DNA of 64,000 bases, from assembly GCF_900115605.1 (NCBI RefSeq), contig NZ_FOXC01000012.1:1-64000 (forward strand), read 5' to 3'. The notes beneath the pieces are model-generated. The model made no database searches, was not told where the DNA came from, and was given only the letters and a program-made list of their open reading frames with translations. The position numbers and the translations under genes are program-made. Every line of letters starts with the position of its first letter. Position 1 is the stretch's first letter. Shown piece by piece: positions 44,104 through 54,102 of the stretch. Source of the stretch: Halolactibacillus halophilus (GTDB lineage Bacteria; Bacillota; Bacilli; Bacillales; Amphibacillaceae).

Positions 44104-45255
44104 TTAGTAACTATTTTTATAAAACCAATGATAACCACCGATAAGTAATGAGCCAACAATCGTCATAATTCCCATCGCAATGTATAATGTTTGTCCACCT
44201 AATACTTCAAGGACATAACCACCTCCAAGAGATCCGATAATACCAGAGAACCCGAAGAACACAGACATATAGATTAAGTGGCCCGTTGCTTGCATATGTT
44301 CTGGAATGAGATGTGAGACATAATCAAACGACGCCACATAAAAGACACCAAAAGATAAGCCGTGGAAAACTTGCATGACCACAAGCACATACGGGTCAGC
44401 GACAATCCCATAAACAAGCCAGCGCAATGTATAGAGCCAAGCAGCAATAATCATAAAGATAAGTGGGTGGAACTTTTTGAACCATTTACCCGCAAACATA
44501 AATACCATTGCCTCACTAAAGACACCTAAAAACCATGCCAGACCGACTAAATTATCTCGTCCACCAATTTGGCGAATATATAAACCGATAAAACTGTCAT
44601 TCGTCCGATGCGTAATTGTCACAAGAAACATAACCAATAAGAAAGAAATAAATTGTTTATTTTTTAATAATTTCCCAACATCTCTGAAATTAATCGGTTT
44701 CGTATTTACTTTTACATCCTTTAACCGTGTCGTTAATAACAGTAAAATGATTGTCATCATGACGTAAGGGATAAATAAATACTGAATCCCTACCCAATCA
44801 ACATACTGACCAATTACCAGTGAGCTGATCGCAAAACCAATCGAGCCCCATGTTCTAATCGAACCAAATGGAACATTCAGCGCCTTTGCCCGGCGCTGAG
44901 CGAGCGAATCAGCTAGCGGTGAGATCGTTGATGAAAAGAAATAAAAAAATACCGCTGAAAAAAGTAAGACACCTAGTACTTCCATCTGGAAGAAAAAGAA
45001 ACTGCTAATAATAAGTCCTAATGTTGCGACAAGTAGAACTTTCTTCACTGTCTGAAACTTATCACTAATGTAACCAAACAGTGGCTGTGAAATAATTGAA
45101 ACGGTCGGACCAACCGCCAATACCCAACCAATTTCTTGTTCTGATAAACCTCGATAAGCTAGTAATAATGGTAAAAAGCTAATTACCATTGTATTCGCAG
45201 CATGAAAACTGAATAACATCATTTTCAATGGCACGAGTGATTCTTTATGTGTCAA
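44104..45255 (-). CDS. MFS transporter (PPP/LacY-like branch)
   Basis: About 383 residues with 12 hydrophobic segments. It resembles the MFS_1_like branch (3-phenylpropionate/nucleoside transporter type; LFSFHAANTMVISFLPLLLAYRGLSEQEIGWVLAVG, FGSIRTWGSIGFAISSL). The best start is TTG 45255, eight bases after GAAGGGGAG; the upstream Met in frame precedes the site. It is first in the run MFS, thrE halves, OsmC, FAH. The substrate is unknown. Confidence 0.82.
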   Translation of the reverse strand: MTHKESLVPLKMMLFSFHAANTMVISFLPLLLAYRGLSEQEIGWVLAVGPTVSIISQPLFGYISDKFQTVKKVLLVATLGLIISSFFFFQMEVLGVLLFSAVFFYFFSSTISPLADSLAQRRAKALNVPFGSIRTWGSIGFAISSLVIGQYVDWVGIQYLFIPYVMMTIILLLLTTRLKDVKVNTKPINFRDVGKLLKNKQFISFLLVMFLVTITHRTNDSFIGLYIRQIGGRDNLVGLAWFLGVFSEAMVFMFAGKWFKKFHPLIFMIIAAWLYTLRWLVYGIVADPYVLVVMQVFHGLSFGVFYVASFDYVSHLIPEHMQATGHLIYMSVFFGFSGIIGSLGGGYVLEVLGGQTLYIAMGIMTIVGSLLIGGYHWFYKNSY

Positions 45256-45468
45256 TATTCTTCTCCCCTTCACGTTCAATCCAATTGAACCTATTATATC
45301 GATTTATGCTAGCAATTGAAAGGACTTCACAGCTTTTGTTTTCATGTGTTTATGGTTGGGGTATACTGATGCTGAATGGTTGTGAGTGAATCAACGGAAT
45401 TATTCTTAGTAAAGCGGTCATAAACAGTGACCATCATGTCTATGACCAAACAAAAAAAGGAGTGGAAT

Positions 45469-46041
45469 ATGATGAAAAGTAAAAGGTGGGTCCTTCTATT
45501 AAGTGGTGTTATAATGATTTTTCTGATAAGTATTTATATCTTTAATACAAACAAAACAACACATGAGTTTATAACAGCACCTAATGTATTTAACCAAGAC
45601 GGAGAGTATTTCGTTTATTTTTGGCAAGAGGACTGCGGATATTGTCAGGAGATTGAAGCTAATATTAGCGATTATGAAGACAGTGGTTTGATTCCTTTAT
45701 ATGTCGTTGATATGACCAAAGCGGCTAACCTTGAGATTTGGTATGACTGGGAGGCTCATCACGAAGCAAATGATGTGATGATTGGTTACATTGAAGCGGG
45801 TGAGGAGGTTTACGAAAAAGAGCCTGATCTGTACTTAAATCATCCTGAGATTCAATATGATATCATCATAAATGATGACCAGATTATCGCCCAGCATCAA
45901 ACCGCTTTTTTCAACCCATCACCAACTGACTTAACGTCACTTGATATCATGACGACACCAGCGCTTTTATATGTATCAGATACAACCCAACTTGTCGTTG
46001 GTGTAGAGGAAACGTTAGCCTTATTAGAACAATACAAATAG
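45469..46041 (+). CDS. Membrane-anchored thioredoxin-like protein
   Basis: A 190-residue protein. One N-terminal membrane segment (WVLLLSGVIMIFLISIYIF) anchors an extracytoplasmic thioredoxin-fold domain with the CGYC active site (FVYFWQEDCGYCQEI) and the cis-Pro region TTPALLYVSD. An acidic insert of about 70 residues separates these two parts. It is likely a cell-surface thiol-disulfide oxidoreductase. The start follows AGGAGTGG. Monocistronic. Confidence 0.82.
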   Translation: MMKSKRWVLLLSGVIMIFLISIYIFNTNKTTHEFITAPNVFNQDGEYFVYFWQEDCGYCQEIEANISDYEDSGLIPLYVVDMTKAANLEIWYDWEAHHEANDVMIGYIEAGEEVYEKEPDLYLNHPEIQYDIIINDDQIIAQHQTAFFNPSPTDLTSLDIMTTPALLYVSDTTQLVVGVEETLALLEQYK

Positions 46042-46054
46042 GGATATAAATAAC

Positions 46055-46119
46055 AAAAAAACAACAGCTCTATAACTTTTTATATGGTAGCCATATAAAA
46101 AGTTTACTGTTGTTTTTTT
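46055..46119. terminator. Strong nested bidirectional terminator
   Basis: Outer arms AAAAAAACAACAG and CTGTTGTTTTTTT enclose a second perfect stem, AACTTTTTATATGG/CCATATAAAAAGTT. It separates the thioredoxin-like and LuxR genes. Confidence 0.9.
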
Positions 46120-46750
46120 ATAAATAGAGCCATTGTTTTTTCAATGCTTTAATCACAGCATTGGTCCGGTCTGGTACATGTAACTTGTGCAAAATGGAGC
46201 TCACATAATTCTTAACTGTCTTGTCTGATAAAAACAACTCATCAGCAATACGAACATTGTTGTAGCCTTTCACAAGCAATTGTAAGACTTCCCATTCTCG
46301 TCTTGATAACAAATCAAGCGGTGGTTTTACTTTTTTGATATGTGATTTACGGTAGACATCGATTAACATTCCACCGAGTAAAGGCGAAACGTAGCGTTTG
46401 CCTTCGATAATAAATCGTAACGCTTTTACGAGTGTATCTTCATCAATGTCATAATAAAGGTAGCCCTCAAGCCCCATTTTAAATAAAGGCTTTGCTCCTC
46501 TTATACCAAGATCTTCGACCCACATGGCGATCTTCACACCTTCATTGTGTAGCCGCTCTAAATCGTCTAATTTCGTAAGTGCTTCATCTACATCAATTAA
46601 AATAATTGATGCTTCATGTATTTCTTCGTAATTAAACTGGTTGCAGCAAATAATGTGGCTTTCATTAAATCGACGTTTTAACAGTTCTTGAATGCCATCT
46701 CTTAACAGAGAAGGTTTTTTTACAAAATAAAAATTCATATCGTTTATCAA
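46118..46750 (-). CDS. Orphan LuxR-type response-regulator-like protein
   Basis: A 210-residue protein. The N-terminal receiver-like domain (about 1-120) keeps an Asp in SIILIDVDEAL. It lacks the acidic pair normally near residue 10 (MNFYFVKKPSLLRDG instead of a DDH-type start) and the conserved Lys after the fourth strand. The C-terminal LuxR/GerE HTH is clear (LLSRREWEVLQLLVKGYNNVRIADELFLSDKTVKNYVSSILHKL, about 148-191). No histidine kinase is adjacent. Phosphorylation-independent action is likely (inference). The TTG start is uncertain; an ATG four codons later is possible. Confidence 0.82.
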   Translation of the reverse strand: MINDMNFYFVKKPSLLRDGIQELLKRRFNESHIICCNQFNYEEIHEASIILIDVDEALTKLDDLERLHNEGVKIAMWVEDLGIRGAKPLFKMGLEGYLYYDIDEDTLVKALRFIIEGKRYVSPLLGGMLIDVYRKSHIKKVKPPLDLLSRREWEVLQLLVKGYNNVRIADELFLSDKTVKNYVSSILHKLHVPDRTNAVIKALKKQWLYL

Positions 46751-46970
46751 CCAGCTCTCTTAAAAATTTAAAAATTCAAAAGCTACATTCTTGACACTTT
46801 TTTACCGTACAATACCTGAACAATTTTATGTTACTTTTTTTCTACTTAATCGTCAACAGATTAATCCGAAAATCACGAAAATCACATACTTTTACCTAAT
46901 GAAATACAGACATTTCATCGTCATTTGTCATGTTTTTTGTTATAATGGATATTAAAAGGGGATGAGACAT

Positions 46971-47261
46971 ATGAATATATCGCTCACACAACCTGCACTT
47001 TTCTGGTTTAAACGTGAGATGACTCTAACGGAAGGGCAAATGGTTCGCTTTTACGTACGACAAGGGGGCTTTCAAGCTGACAACGGTTTTTCTATTGGTT
47101 TAACAGTGAATGATACACCCAATGACGCCGCAGCTATTTTACATACAGATGGCCTGACTTTTTTCATCGAACAAAAAGATGCCTGGTTTTTTGATGGTCA
47201 CAACCTAAAAGTAAAGTATAGTCAAAAAAAACAAGAAATAGACTATGTGCTTCATACTTAA
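46971..47261 (+). CDS. HesB/YneR-like protein without iron-sulfur cysteines
   Basis: A 96-residue protein of the HesB/YneR branch of the A-type scaffold fold (ISLTQPALFWFKREM, VRFYVRQGG, GFSIGLTVND, FFIEQKDAWFF). It contains no Cys at all, so it cannot carry an Fe-S cluster in the IscA manner. YneR-type relatives in Bacilli also lack the ligands, and their role is unknown. The start is ATG 46971, after AAAGGGGATG. Confidence 0.8.
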   Translation: MNISLTQPALFWFKREMTLTEGQMVRFYVRQGGFQADNGFSIGLTVNDTPNDAAAILHTDGLTFFIEQKDAWFFDGHNLKVKYSQKKQEIDYVLHT

Positions 47262-47282
47262 CCGCGTGCATACACATGTAAC

Positions 47283-47318
47283 ATAAGCCATGACAGATTC
47301 ATTTGTCATGGCTTATTT
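47283..47318. terminator. Bidirectional terminator between HesB-like and SulP genes
   Basis: Perfect arms ATAAGCCATGACA and TGTCATGGCTTAT with an eight-base loop, convergent genes on either side. Confidence 0.85.
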
Positions 47319-47353
47319 GTTACTTATATTTTCATCATCGCTTTCTTTTATTC

Positions 47354-49006
47354 TTAAGCGCTACGCGAACGCATTGCTTCTGATACTGTTGGATACATTA
47401 CCTCCGAAGAGTCCTGACAAAACTGTTTTGCCTTAAGTAAGGACCGCGGCTGATCACTAACTTCCGCTAACAATAATGTCATCCCTTCTTTCTCACAACG
47501 CTTCTTAATCGAAACGAGTGATTGATAGGCTGTCGCATCCATATGGGGGACGTGTGTGAGTTTTAAGATTAATACCTTTGTATCTGTATGCAATTCATTC
47601 AACACGTCCAAAAAGGCCTGTGCCACACCGAAAAAGAGTGGGCCGGTGATCTCATAGACGACAGTTTCTTTGTTTATAGATGTCGGTAACGCCTCTGTCG
47701 TTTCATCCTCATCTATTTCGAAGTAGTGGTGGGTCACTTGTTGAAAATCGGTGCTTTGAATCATTCGTTTCACAAACAGCACCATCGCAAAAATCATACC
47801 CACTTCAATCGCAATAATCAAATCAAACATAACCGTCATAAAAAAGGTAAGTAACAACACAAGCGCATCACTTTTCGTTGATGAAAGAATCGCCTTAAAT
47901 GAACGCCACTCACTCATATTGTAACTAACAATGACTAAGATTGCCGCTAATGTCGCCATTGGAATTAATTTCGCCAGTGGCATAAAAACAAGCATCATCA
48001 CAAGTAACACGACCGCATGGACCATACCAGCAATCGGTGTTCTCCCACCATTATTAATATTAGCCGCTGTTCTTGCGATGGCTCCTGTCGCAGGAATTCC
48101 ACCAAACAAAGCAGAACCGATATTCGCTATACCTTGTGCGATTAATTCCATGTTGGATTGGTGTTTCTTCCCAATCATCCCGTCAGCAACGACTGCCGAT
48201 AACAATGACTCCACGCTCGCTAAAAAGGCGATCATTAATGCCGGACGTATCAGCGCACTGATCGTTGCCATCGATAAATCAAATGACGAAAAATCGACAA
48301 ATGAAAGCTGGCCTGAAATATCTCCAAACTCACTCCCAATCGTTTTAACAGGTAAATCAAACCATTGTACAATCGATGTTGCAACAACTAATGCAATTAA
48401 TGAACCTGGTATCTTCTTCGTGATTTTCGGCCATAGTATGATGATTAACAGTGATATCATACCGACGATGAAGGTTGTCACGTCAAGTGAGTCGACATGA
48501 CTGATATAGGCACCCCACTTCGGTAAAAACTCAGATGGTACCTTGGCTAAATCAAGACCGAAAAAGTCCTTGACTTGAGTAGAGAGTAAGACAACCGCAA
48601 TACCGCTCGTAAACCCCGTCACTATTGGGTAAGGGATATACTGAATAACGCCACCTAATTTAATAAGACCAAACACAATCATAAAAACCCCGGCCATAAG
48701 TGTCGCAATCGTTAAACCCTCGAGCCCGTAATCAGCGATAATACCAAAGACAATAATCACAAAGGCACCCGTTGGCCCACCGATTTGAACCCGACTACCA
48801 CCTAAAAATGAAATAAGAAATCCGGCAATAATGGCTGTGATTAATCCTTTTTCAGGCGATACTCCTGATGCAATCGCCAAGGCCACCGATAATGGTAGCG
48901 CAATGATGGCCACGACAACACCAGCGATGATATCTTTTACTACTTGTTCTTTTGTTAGTTCTGTCTTTCTATGTTTTAAAATAGAGAATAATTTCGGTTT
49001 CAACAT
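47354..49006 (-). CDS. SulP family anion transporter with STAS domain
   Basis: A 550-residue transporter. About 12-14 hydrophobic segments span residues 25-420, including the SulP signatures ALPLSVALAIASGVSPEKGLITAIIAG and GGSRVQIGGPTGAFVIIV. A C-terminal cytosolic STAS domain (about 435-540) contains ILKLTHVPHMDATAYQSL. Substrates in the family are sulfate, bicarbonate or dicarboxylates and cannot be distinguished here. The TetR gene just upstream probably regulates it. Confidence 0.92.
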   Translation of the reverse strand: MLKPKLFSILKHRKTELTKEQVVKDIIAGVVVAIIALPLSVALAIASGVSPEKGLITAIIAGFLISFLGGSRVQIGGPTGAFVIIVFGIIADYGLEGLTIATLMAGVFMIVFGLIKLGGVIQYIPYPIVTGFTSGIAVVLLSTQVKDFFGLDLAKVPSEFLPKWGAYISHVDSLDVTTFIVGMISLLIIILWPKITKKIPGSLIALVVATSIVQWFDLPVKTIGSEFGDISGQLSFVDFSSFDLSMATISALIRPALMIAFLASVESLLSAVVADGMIGKKHQSNMELIAQGIANIGSALFGGIPATGAIARTAANINNGGRTPIAGMVHAVVLLVMMLVFMPLAKLIPMATLAAILVIVSYNMSEWRSFKAILSSTKSDALVLLLTFFMTVMFDLIIAIEVGMIFAMVLFVKRMIQSTDFQQVTHHYFEIDEDETTEALPTSINKETVVYEITGPLFFGVAQAFLDVLNELHTDTKVLILKLTHVPHMDATAYQSLVSIKKRCEKEGMTLLLAEVSDQPRSLLKAKQFCQDSSEVMYPTVSEAMRSRSA

Positions 49007-49052
49007 CACAACATCCCTGATTTCTTTATTTTTTCTTTTCTTAATGTGTACC

Positions 49053-49601
49053 TTAGTGAGACATATTTATCATAAACTGTTGCCAAATACCTTCATACAT
49101 GTGCGACAAATCCGTTTCAGTATAAATCAGTTCACTTGATAACAAACCATGAACCAATGAGAAAAACATGACCGTTAACGTCTCAACTTCTTCATCAGAT
49201 CTATCCGCTTGTTTACTTTCACGTTTGATTAACTCACGTACGTGTTGAAATCGGTTTTGTAACCGCGTCTCTATTTGGTTCATTACAACTTGATCCATCG
49301 CTTCTGGCGGTAAGATTAATAACCGTTTCCAAAACAAGGTACGTTTAGGGTCCTCTCTATGATAAGTTAAAATATCAAAGAAGACTGTTTTTAAGTCCTT
49401 AGTACGCGTATTCAACAAAAAGTAGCCTTCACTTTCCGTTTCAATTACCTCTTTTAACAACTTCTCTTTACTAGCAAAGTGCGCATAAATAGATGCTTTT
49501 TTAATCCCTGCATAATCAGCCACTTCACTCATACTAAAGGCTAAACCTTTTACAGCAAATAACTGGAAAGCTCCGGTCATAATCGCTTGCTTTGTTTCCA
49601 T
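49053..49601 (-). CDS. TetR family transcriptional regulator
   Basis: A 182-residue repressor. The N-terminal HTH (about 5-50) reads KQAIMTGAFQLFAVKGLAFSMSEVADYAGIKKASIYAHFASKEKLLKEVI. The C-terminal ligand domain is of unknown specificity. A palindromic operator lies 14 bases before the start. The SulP gene follows 46 bases downstream in the same direction, so the two likely form an operon. Confidence 0.9.
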   Translation of the reverse strand: METKQAIMTGAFQLFAVKGLAFSMSEVADYAGIKKASIYAHFASKEKLLKEVIETESEGYFLLNTRTKDLKTVFFDILTYHREDPKRTLFWKRLLILPPEAMDQVVMNQIETRLQNRFQHVRELIKRESKQADRSDEEVETLTVMFFSLVHGLLSSELIYTETDLSHMYEGIWQQFMINMSH

Positions 49602-49614
49602 CCCTTCACCTCCC

Positions 49615-49634
49615 TACCTACCGTTCGGTAGGTA
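49615..49634. promoter_or_regulatory. TetR-type operator
   Basis: Perfect arms TACCTACCG and CGGTAGGTA with a two-base centre, directly upstream of the TetR gene. Size and layout are typical of TetR autoregulatory sites, so it probably controls the tetR-sulP pair. Confidence 0.85.
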
Positions 49635-49712
49635 ACGTTAGTTTAAACCTTTTGAGGAATAATAACAACCCAAAAAGAAGAAAAATTAAACAGACCACCA
49701 TGAAGATAAGTT

Positions 49713-49755
49713 AAAAAACCATCACGCTTACCTATCGGTTTAGCGTGATGGTTTT
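49713..49755 (-). terminator. Terminator downstream of fhs
   Basis: Perfect arms AAAACCATCACGCT and AGCGTGATGGTTTT with a 13-base loop and a T run on the minus strand. Confidence 0.88.
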
Positions 49756-49833
49756 ATATAGGCTCTCCGTTCACCTTAATTATAGGTTTGTTAGCTTAAC
49801 TTAATCGGTACCAGACGAAAAACAGCCCTTAAA

Positions 49834-51504
49834 TTAAAACAAACCAATCGCTTGGTGCTGATCATCGATATCCATCTTAAGGGCAGCAGGTTCTTTCGGT
49901 AAGCCCGGCATCGTTAAGACATCACCTGTCAGACAGACAATAAAGCCGGCGCCAATTGAAGGACGACATTCTCTGATTGTGATCGTAAAGTCTTCTGGTC
50001 TGCCTAACTTTTCAGGGTCATCTGAAAGAGAGTATTGTGTCTTCGCCATACAAATTCCTAAATTACCGTAACCTTGTTCTTTCAGCGCAATAATATCATT
50101 CTTTGCTTGGGTTGAATAGTCTACCCTCTTTGCGCCATATACCTTTTTAGCGACCGCCTCAATTTTTTCTTCCAGTGTCATTTCTAAGTGATAGAGTGGT
50201 CTAAAGTTTGCTTCTTTTTCTTCGATCGTTTGTACAACCAGTTCCGCTAGTGCCTGTCCACCAGCACCACCATTTGCCCAGACGTCCGTTAAGGCGACTT
50301 TAAAGTCATGGTCTTCACACCACTCACTCAGTGCGTTAATCTCTTCATCTGTATCTGCGGTAAATTTGTTAATCGCAATCACAAACGGTAAACCGAAAGC
50401 ATCAATCGTTTCGGTATGTTTTTTTAAGTTCTCTAACCCTGTTAAAAGCGCCTCAACATTAGCTTTTTCTAATTGATCTTTAGCCACACCACCGTGCATC
50501 TTTAAGGCACGAATCGTTGCGACAATGACAACCGCTTTTGGGTCAAGGTCAGCTTGACGGGCTTTAATGTTTAAGAATTTTTCAGCACCCAAGTCGGCGC
50601 CGAAACCGGCTTCTGTTACGACATAATCCGTCAGTTTCGATGCCATTTTTGTCGCTACGACGCTGTTACAACCGTGTGCAATATTCGCAAAAGGGCCGCC
50701 ATGAATAAAGGCTGGTACGCCTTCTAATGTTTGGACTAAGTTCGGCTTAAATGCTTCTTTTAACAATAACGTCAATGCCCCGCCTACATTTAAATCTTCT
50801 ACCGTGACCGGCGCACCACTTGTATTGTAGCCAATAATAATCCGATTTAGTCGTTTTTTTAAGTCAGAATAATCTGTTGCTAGACAGAGAATAGCCATAA
50901 TTTCTGATGCTACGGTAATATTAAAACCATCTTCTCTTGGCACGCCTTGTTTCACGCCACCAAGTCCGACAATGACTTGACGCAGGGCTCGATCATTTAA
51001 ATCAACAACCCGCTTCCAAGTAATCCGGCGCACATCAATATTTAATTCATTCCCTTGAAAAACATGATTATCGATAAAAGCTGATAAAGCATTATTTGCC
51101 GCTGTAATCGCATGAATGTCCCCCGTAAAATGGAGATTAATATCTTCCATTGGTACGACTTGGCTATAACCGCCACCAGTAGCCCCGCCTTTTAAACCCA
51201 TCACCGGTCCAAGTGATGGCTCACGCAAGCAACAACTCACACTGTGCCCTAATTGCTTCATTGCCTGGGCAAGACCAACAGTAACCGTAGATTTCCCTTC
51301 ACCGGCAGGCGTTGGATTGATTGATGTAACTAAAACTAAATTTGCTTCTCGTTGATCTTTTACTGTCTCCATCACATCAAGTGATACTTTGGCTTTATGT
51401 TTTCCGTATTGTTCTAAGAATGCTTGATCAATTCCTACTTGATCAGCAATTATTTCGATTGGTTGTAACTGACATTGTTTTGCGATATCTAAATCTGACA
51501 GCAT
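49834..51504 (-). CDS. fhs: Formate-tetrahydrofolate ligase
   Basis: A 556-residue ATP-dependent enzyme making 10-formyl-THF from formate, feeding purine and fMet synthesis. [22 protein letters not shown] (about residues 58-79) is the nucleotide loop. [36 protein letters not shown] and [17 protein letters not shown] are family signatures. Full length. The ribosome site is GAGGAGG. In a fermentative organism the formate may come from pyruvate formate-lyase (not in the window). Confidence 0.97.
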   Translation of the reverse strand: MLSDLDIAKQCQLQPIEIIADQVGIDQAFLEQYGKHKAKVSLDVMETVKDQREANLVLVTSINPTPAGEGKSTVTVGLAQAMKQLGHSVSCCLREPSLGPVMGLKGGATGGGYSQVVPMEDINLHFTGDIHAITAANNALSAFIDNHVFQGNELNIDVRRITWKRVVDLNDRALRQVIVGLGGVKQGVPREDGFNITVASEIMAILCLATDYSDLKKRLNRIIIGYNTSGAPVTVEDLNVGGALTLLLKEAFKPNLVQTLEGVPAFIHGGPFANIAHGCNSVVATKMASKLTDYVVTEAGFGADLGAEKFLNIKARQADLDPKAVVIVATIRALKMHGGVAKDQLEKANVEALLTGLENLKKHTETIDAFGLPFVIAINKFTADTDEEINALSEWCEDHDFKVALTDVWANGGAGGQALAELVVQTIEEKEANFRPLYHLEMTLEEKIEAVAKKVYGAKRVDYSTQAKNDIIALKEQGYGNLGICMAKTQYSLSDDPEKLGRPEDFTITIRECRPSIGAGFIVCLTGDVLTMPGLPKEPAALKMDIDDQHQAIGLF

Positions 51505-51665
51505 GCATAGTCCTCCTCTAAAATCGTACGTTTTTTATATTTTTAATTTAATTATTCGTATTATAACATCATTTTCGTTATTTTTAAGTGTTTTTATCAT
51601 TTTTTTATGTTTTTTGTTTGATTTGTGAATATTTGAACAAATAATTGTATAAAAAAAGCAAAGGT

Positions 51666-52841
51666 TTAAGATCCCTCTGCTGTTAATTGTTTAATGAAAT
51701 GCGCCATCCGCTCCATTGCTTCTATGAGTTGTTTCATCGATGCGGCATAAGAACAACGAATATAACCTTCACCACTGTCACCGAAAACGTTCCCCGGGAC
51801 AACCGCCACTTTTTCTTCCATCAACAGACGCTCGGCAAATTCACTTGATGTGAGTCCGGTTGACTTAATCGAAGGAAAGACATAAAAAGCCCCACCTGGC
51901 ATATGACAATCCAGCCCCATCCGCGTTAGTGTTTTGACTACGTAATTCCGGCGTTGCTTGTAACTTTCTCTCATCATCTCGACTTCACTTAAGCCATTCT
52001 CTAGCGCTTCAACCGCCCCATACTGCGCCATCGTTGGAGCAGACATAATCGTATATTGATGGATTTTAAGCATCTCGGCGATTAAGGCGGTTGGACCGCA
52101 AACATAACCGAGTCGCCAGCCAGTCATCGCAAACGCTTTGGAAAAACCAGAGACAAGTAAGGTACGTTCTTTCATCCCTTCAAGAGAGGCTATACTTGTG
52201 TACATATCATCATATAAAAGATCAGCATAAATTTCATCAGAAATAACGAATAAGTCATGACGTTTGATAACCTCACTAATCCCCATCAAGTCTTCCTTCG
52301 TTAACACAGCACCCGTAGGATTATTTGGACTACAAATAAGGATTGCCTTTGTTTTATCGGTAATGGCCGCTTCAACCGCATCTTTCGATAACTTAAATGC
52401 ATCCTTCTCATACGTATCGACAACGACAGGCACGCCGCCTGCTAGGGTGATGGTCGGAACATAAGAGACAAAGCTCGGTTCCATCACAATCACTTCATCT
52501 CCAGGATTGAGCATCGCCCGAAAAGCAAGGTCAATTGCTTGTGACGCACCGACAGTGACGATCACCTCGTCTTCTGGATGGTACTGGACATGAAAGCGCG
52601 TGTCTAAAAAACGACAGATGGACTGCCTGAGTGCTAGTAAACCGGCATTAGGGGTATAGGCGGTAAAACCACGCTCTAATGAATGGTAACTTGCTTCAAT
52701 CACCGACCATGGCGTCGTAAAATCTGGTTCACCTACACCAAGTGAAATAACACCTTCCATTGATTGCGCCAAATCAAAGAAGCGCCGAATACCTGATGGT
52801 TTTAGTGCTTTAATGTGCGAAGCGACAAATCGTTCACTCAT
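51666..52841 (-). CDS. alaT: PLP-dependent aminotransferase, AlaT type
   Basis: A 391-residue class I aminotransferase. LGVGEPDFTTP, GFTAYTPNAG, TVGASQAIDLAFRAMLNPGDEVI, ICSPNNPTGAVL, VISDEIYADLLYD and SGFSKAFAMTGWRLGY (Schiff-base Lys) are in the expected order. Coupling to an Lrp gene by an ATGA overlap is the arrangement of Bacillus alaR-alaT (yugG-yugH), the alanine transaminase pair. Substrate assignment rests on that context. Confidence 0.85.
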   Translation of the reverse strand: MSERFVASHIKALKPSGIRRFFDLAQSMEGVISLGVGEPDFTTPWSVIEASYHSLERGFTAYTPNAGLLALRQSICRFLDTRFHVQYHPEDEVIVTVGASQAIDLAFRAMLNPGDEVIVMEPSFVSYVPTITLAGGVPVVVDTYEKDAFKLSKDAVEAAITDKTKAILICSPNNPTGAVLTKEDLMGISEVIKRHDLFVISDEIYADLLYDDMYTSIASLEGMKERTLLVSGFSKAFAMTGWRLGYVCGPTALIAEMLKIHQYTIMSAPTMAQYGAVEALENGLSEVEMMRESYKQRRNYVVKTLTRMGLDCHMPGGAFYVFPSIKSTGLTSSEFAERLLMEEKVAVVPGNVFGDSGEGYIRCSYAASMKQLIEAMERMAHFIKQLTAEGS

Positions 52842-53335
52842 GGTGTCACCAACATTCTTGGATCGTGGTCATTGTCTTGGTCAAAAATGACCCCATCGTG
52901 TTTATATTTTTTTAAAATGAAGTGGGTGACCGTCGACATCACAGAATCAAGTGGAGATAGTTTATCTGAGACAAATCGGCTGATTTCCATCATCGACTGG
53001 GCCTCAATGGTAATCGATAAATCGTAGCCACCACTCATAAGGTAGAGCGCTTTGACTTCTTTAAAGCGATAAATTCGCTCGGCGACTTGATCAAAACCTT
53101 TCCCGCGCGTCGGCGTTACTTTCACCTCGATCATTGCTGTGACGAGTTCAGTATTTAATACTTTCGTCCAATCAATTAATGTTTGATAGCCTAAAATAAC
53201 GGCTTGGTCTTCTAGCTCATTTCGAATGGCTTTGACTTCAGCCACTGAGATATTTAATAAATCCGCTAATAATTCATTTGAGTAAGCGGCATTTTTCTCT
53301 AATAACCGCAACATTTCTAGTGCTTTTTCTGTCAT
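52838..53335 (-). CDS. alaR: Lrp/AsnC family regulator, AlaR type
   Basis: A 165-residue regulator. The N-terminal winged HTH (about 1-55) contains LLEKNAAYSNELLADLLNISVAEVKAIRNEL. The C-terminal RAM ligand domain (about 70-150) contains VTAMIEVKVTPTRGKGFDQVAERI. The ATG at 53335 follows AAGGGGTG; the longer frame has no site. It is translationally coupled to the aminotransferase and is probably its alanine-responsive activator or repressor. Confidence 0.87.
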   Translation of the reverse strand: MTEKALEMLRLLEKNAAYSNELLADLLNISVAEVKAIRNELEDQAVILGYQTLIDWTKVLNTELVTAMIEVKVTPTRGKGFDQVAERIYRFKEVKALYLMSGGYDLSITIEAQSMMEISRFVSDKLSPLDSVMSTVTHFILKKYKHDGVIFDQDNDHDPRMLVTP

Positions 53336-53481
53336 GCGAAACACCCCTTCATTGTTCATTTCAAATACAAGCATGTTAAAATAATCTTAATCTTACTACA
53401 CTTCTGGGGCTAGGTAAATAACTTTTCCATTGATTCATCAAAAAGTTTTTTGAAAACTCTTACACTTTAATCATCTATCTT

Positions 53482-54036
53482 TTAATCCGGAGGATTTTCC
53501 CCTTGTTTAACTTGATCTTCTGAAAACGTATCAATCGCATCTTCAGCCATCTTTCGAAATACCGCGCTAAGCTGAACAAGACTGGCGACGGTATAAAAGT
53601 CAGCCAGTGGCTTATCTATTTGCTTCACATCGGCTTCAATGTTCGCTTTTATCTTTTCTGCTTCCTTGGCTTGTTTTTTCATTAATCCAATATAGTCATC
53701 ATAGACTTTAGCGCTCGTCGTTTCATTTAGGATTGACGGGGTAATAAATGATAGAACCGTTTCAATATCAGTTAAAGACAGTGCGCCTTTTAGTTGATAA
53801 ATCATTTGAATCAACATAATATGTTCCGTTTGATATTTCTTATTCACAATCGGTGGCACCAGCTTACTTTTGGCATAGTTGTTGATCATCGTTTTCGTTA
53901 ATATCTTTTCTTTATCGTCACGCTTATTGCCAGCGTACGTTTTTTCAAATAACTGTCTCACTTGATCCATATATAAATCTAAATCGGGAATCATATCACG
54001 TTCAATCATCGCTTGATAATCTTTTTCTAAAGTCAT
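53482..54036 (-). CDS. DUF1836 domain protein
   Basis: A 184-residue protein with the DUF1836 pattern: a predicted MerR-like HTH segment (TKTMINNYAKSKLVPPIVNKKYQTEHIMLIQMIYQLKGALSLTDI, about 55-100) followed by helical sequence. Members of the family are common in Firmicutes and are uncharacterised. The start is ATG 54036 after AAAAGGGTG. Monocistronic. Confidence 0.78.
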   Translation of the reverse strand: MTLEKDYQAMIERDMIPDLDLYMDQVRQLFEKTYAGNKRDDKEKILTKTMINNYAKSKLVPPIVNKKYQTEHIMLIQMIYQLKGALSLTDIETVLSFITPSILNETTSAKVYDDYIGLMKKQAKEAEKIKANIEADVKQIDKPLADFYTVASLVQLSAVFRKMAEDAIDTFSEDQVKQGENPPD

Positions 54037-54102
54037 TATCGTCACCCTTTTCTTTCATTTTCATTCATTTAATTATAACGAAATAACGTTACATAGTAAA
54101 GG

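Noticed and set aside
49834-51504. fhs as part of a Wood-Ljungdahl pathway
   Set aside because: No companion genes are present and fhs is common in fermentative Firmicutes as a folate enzyme.
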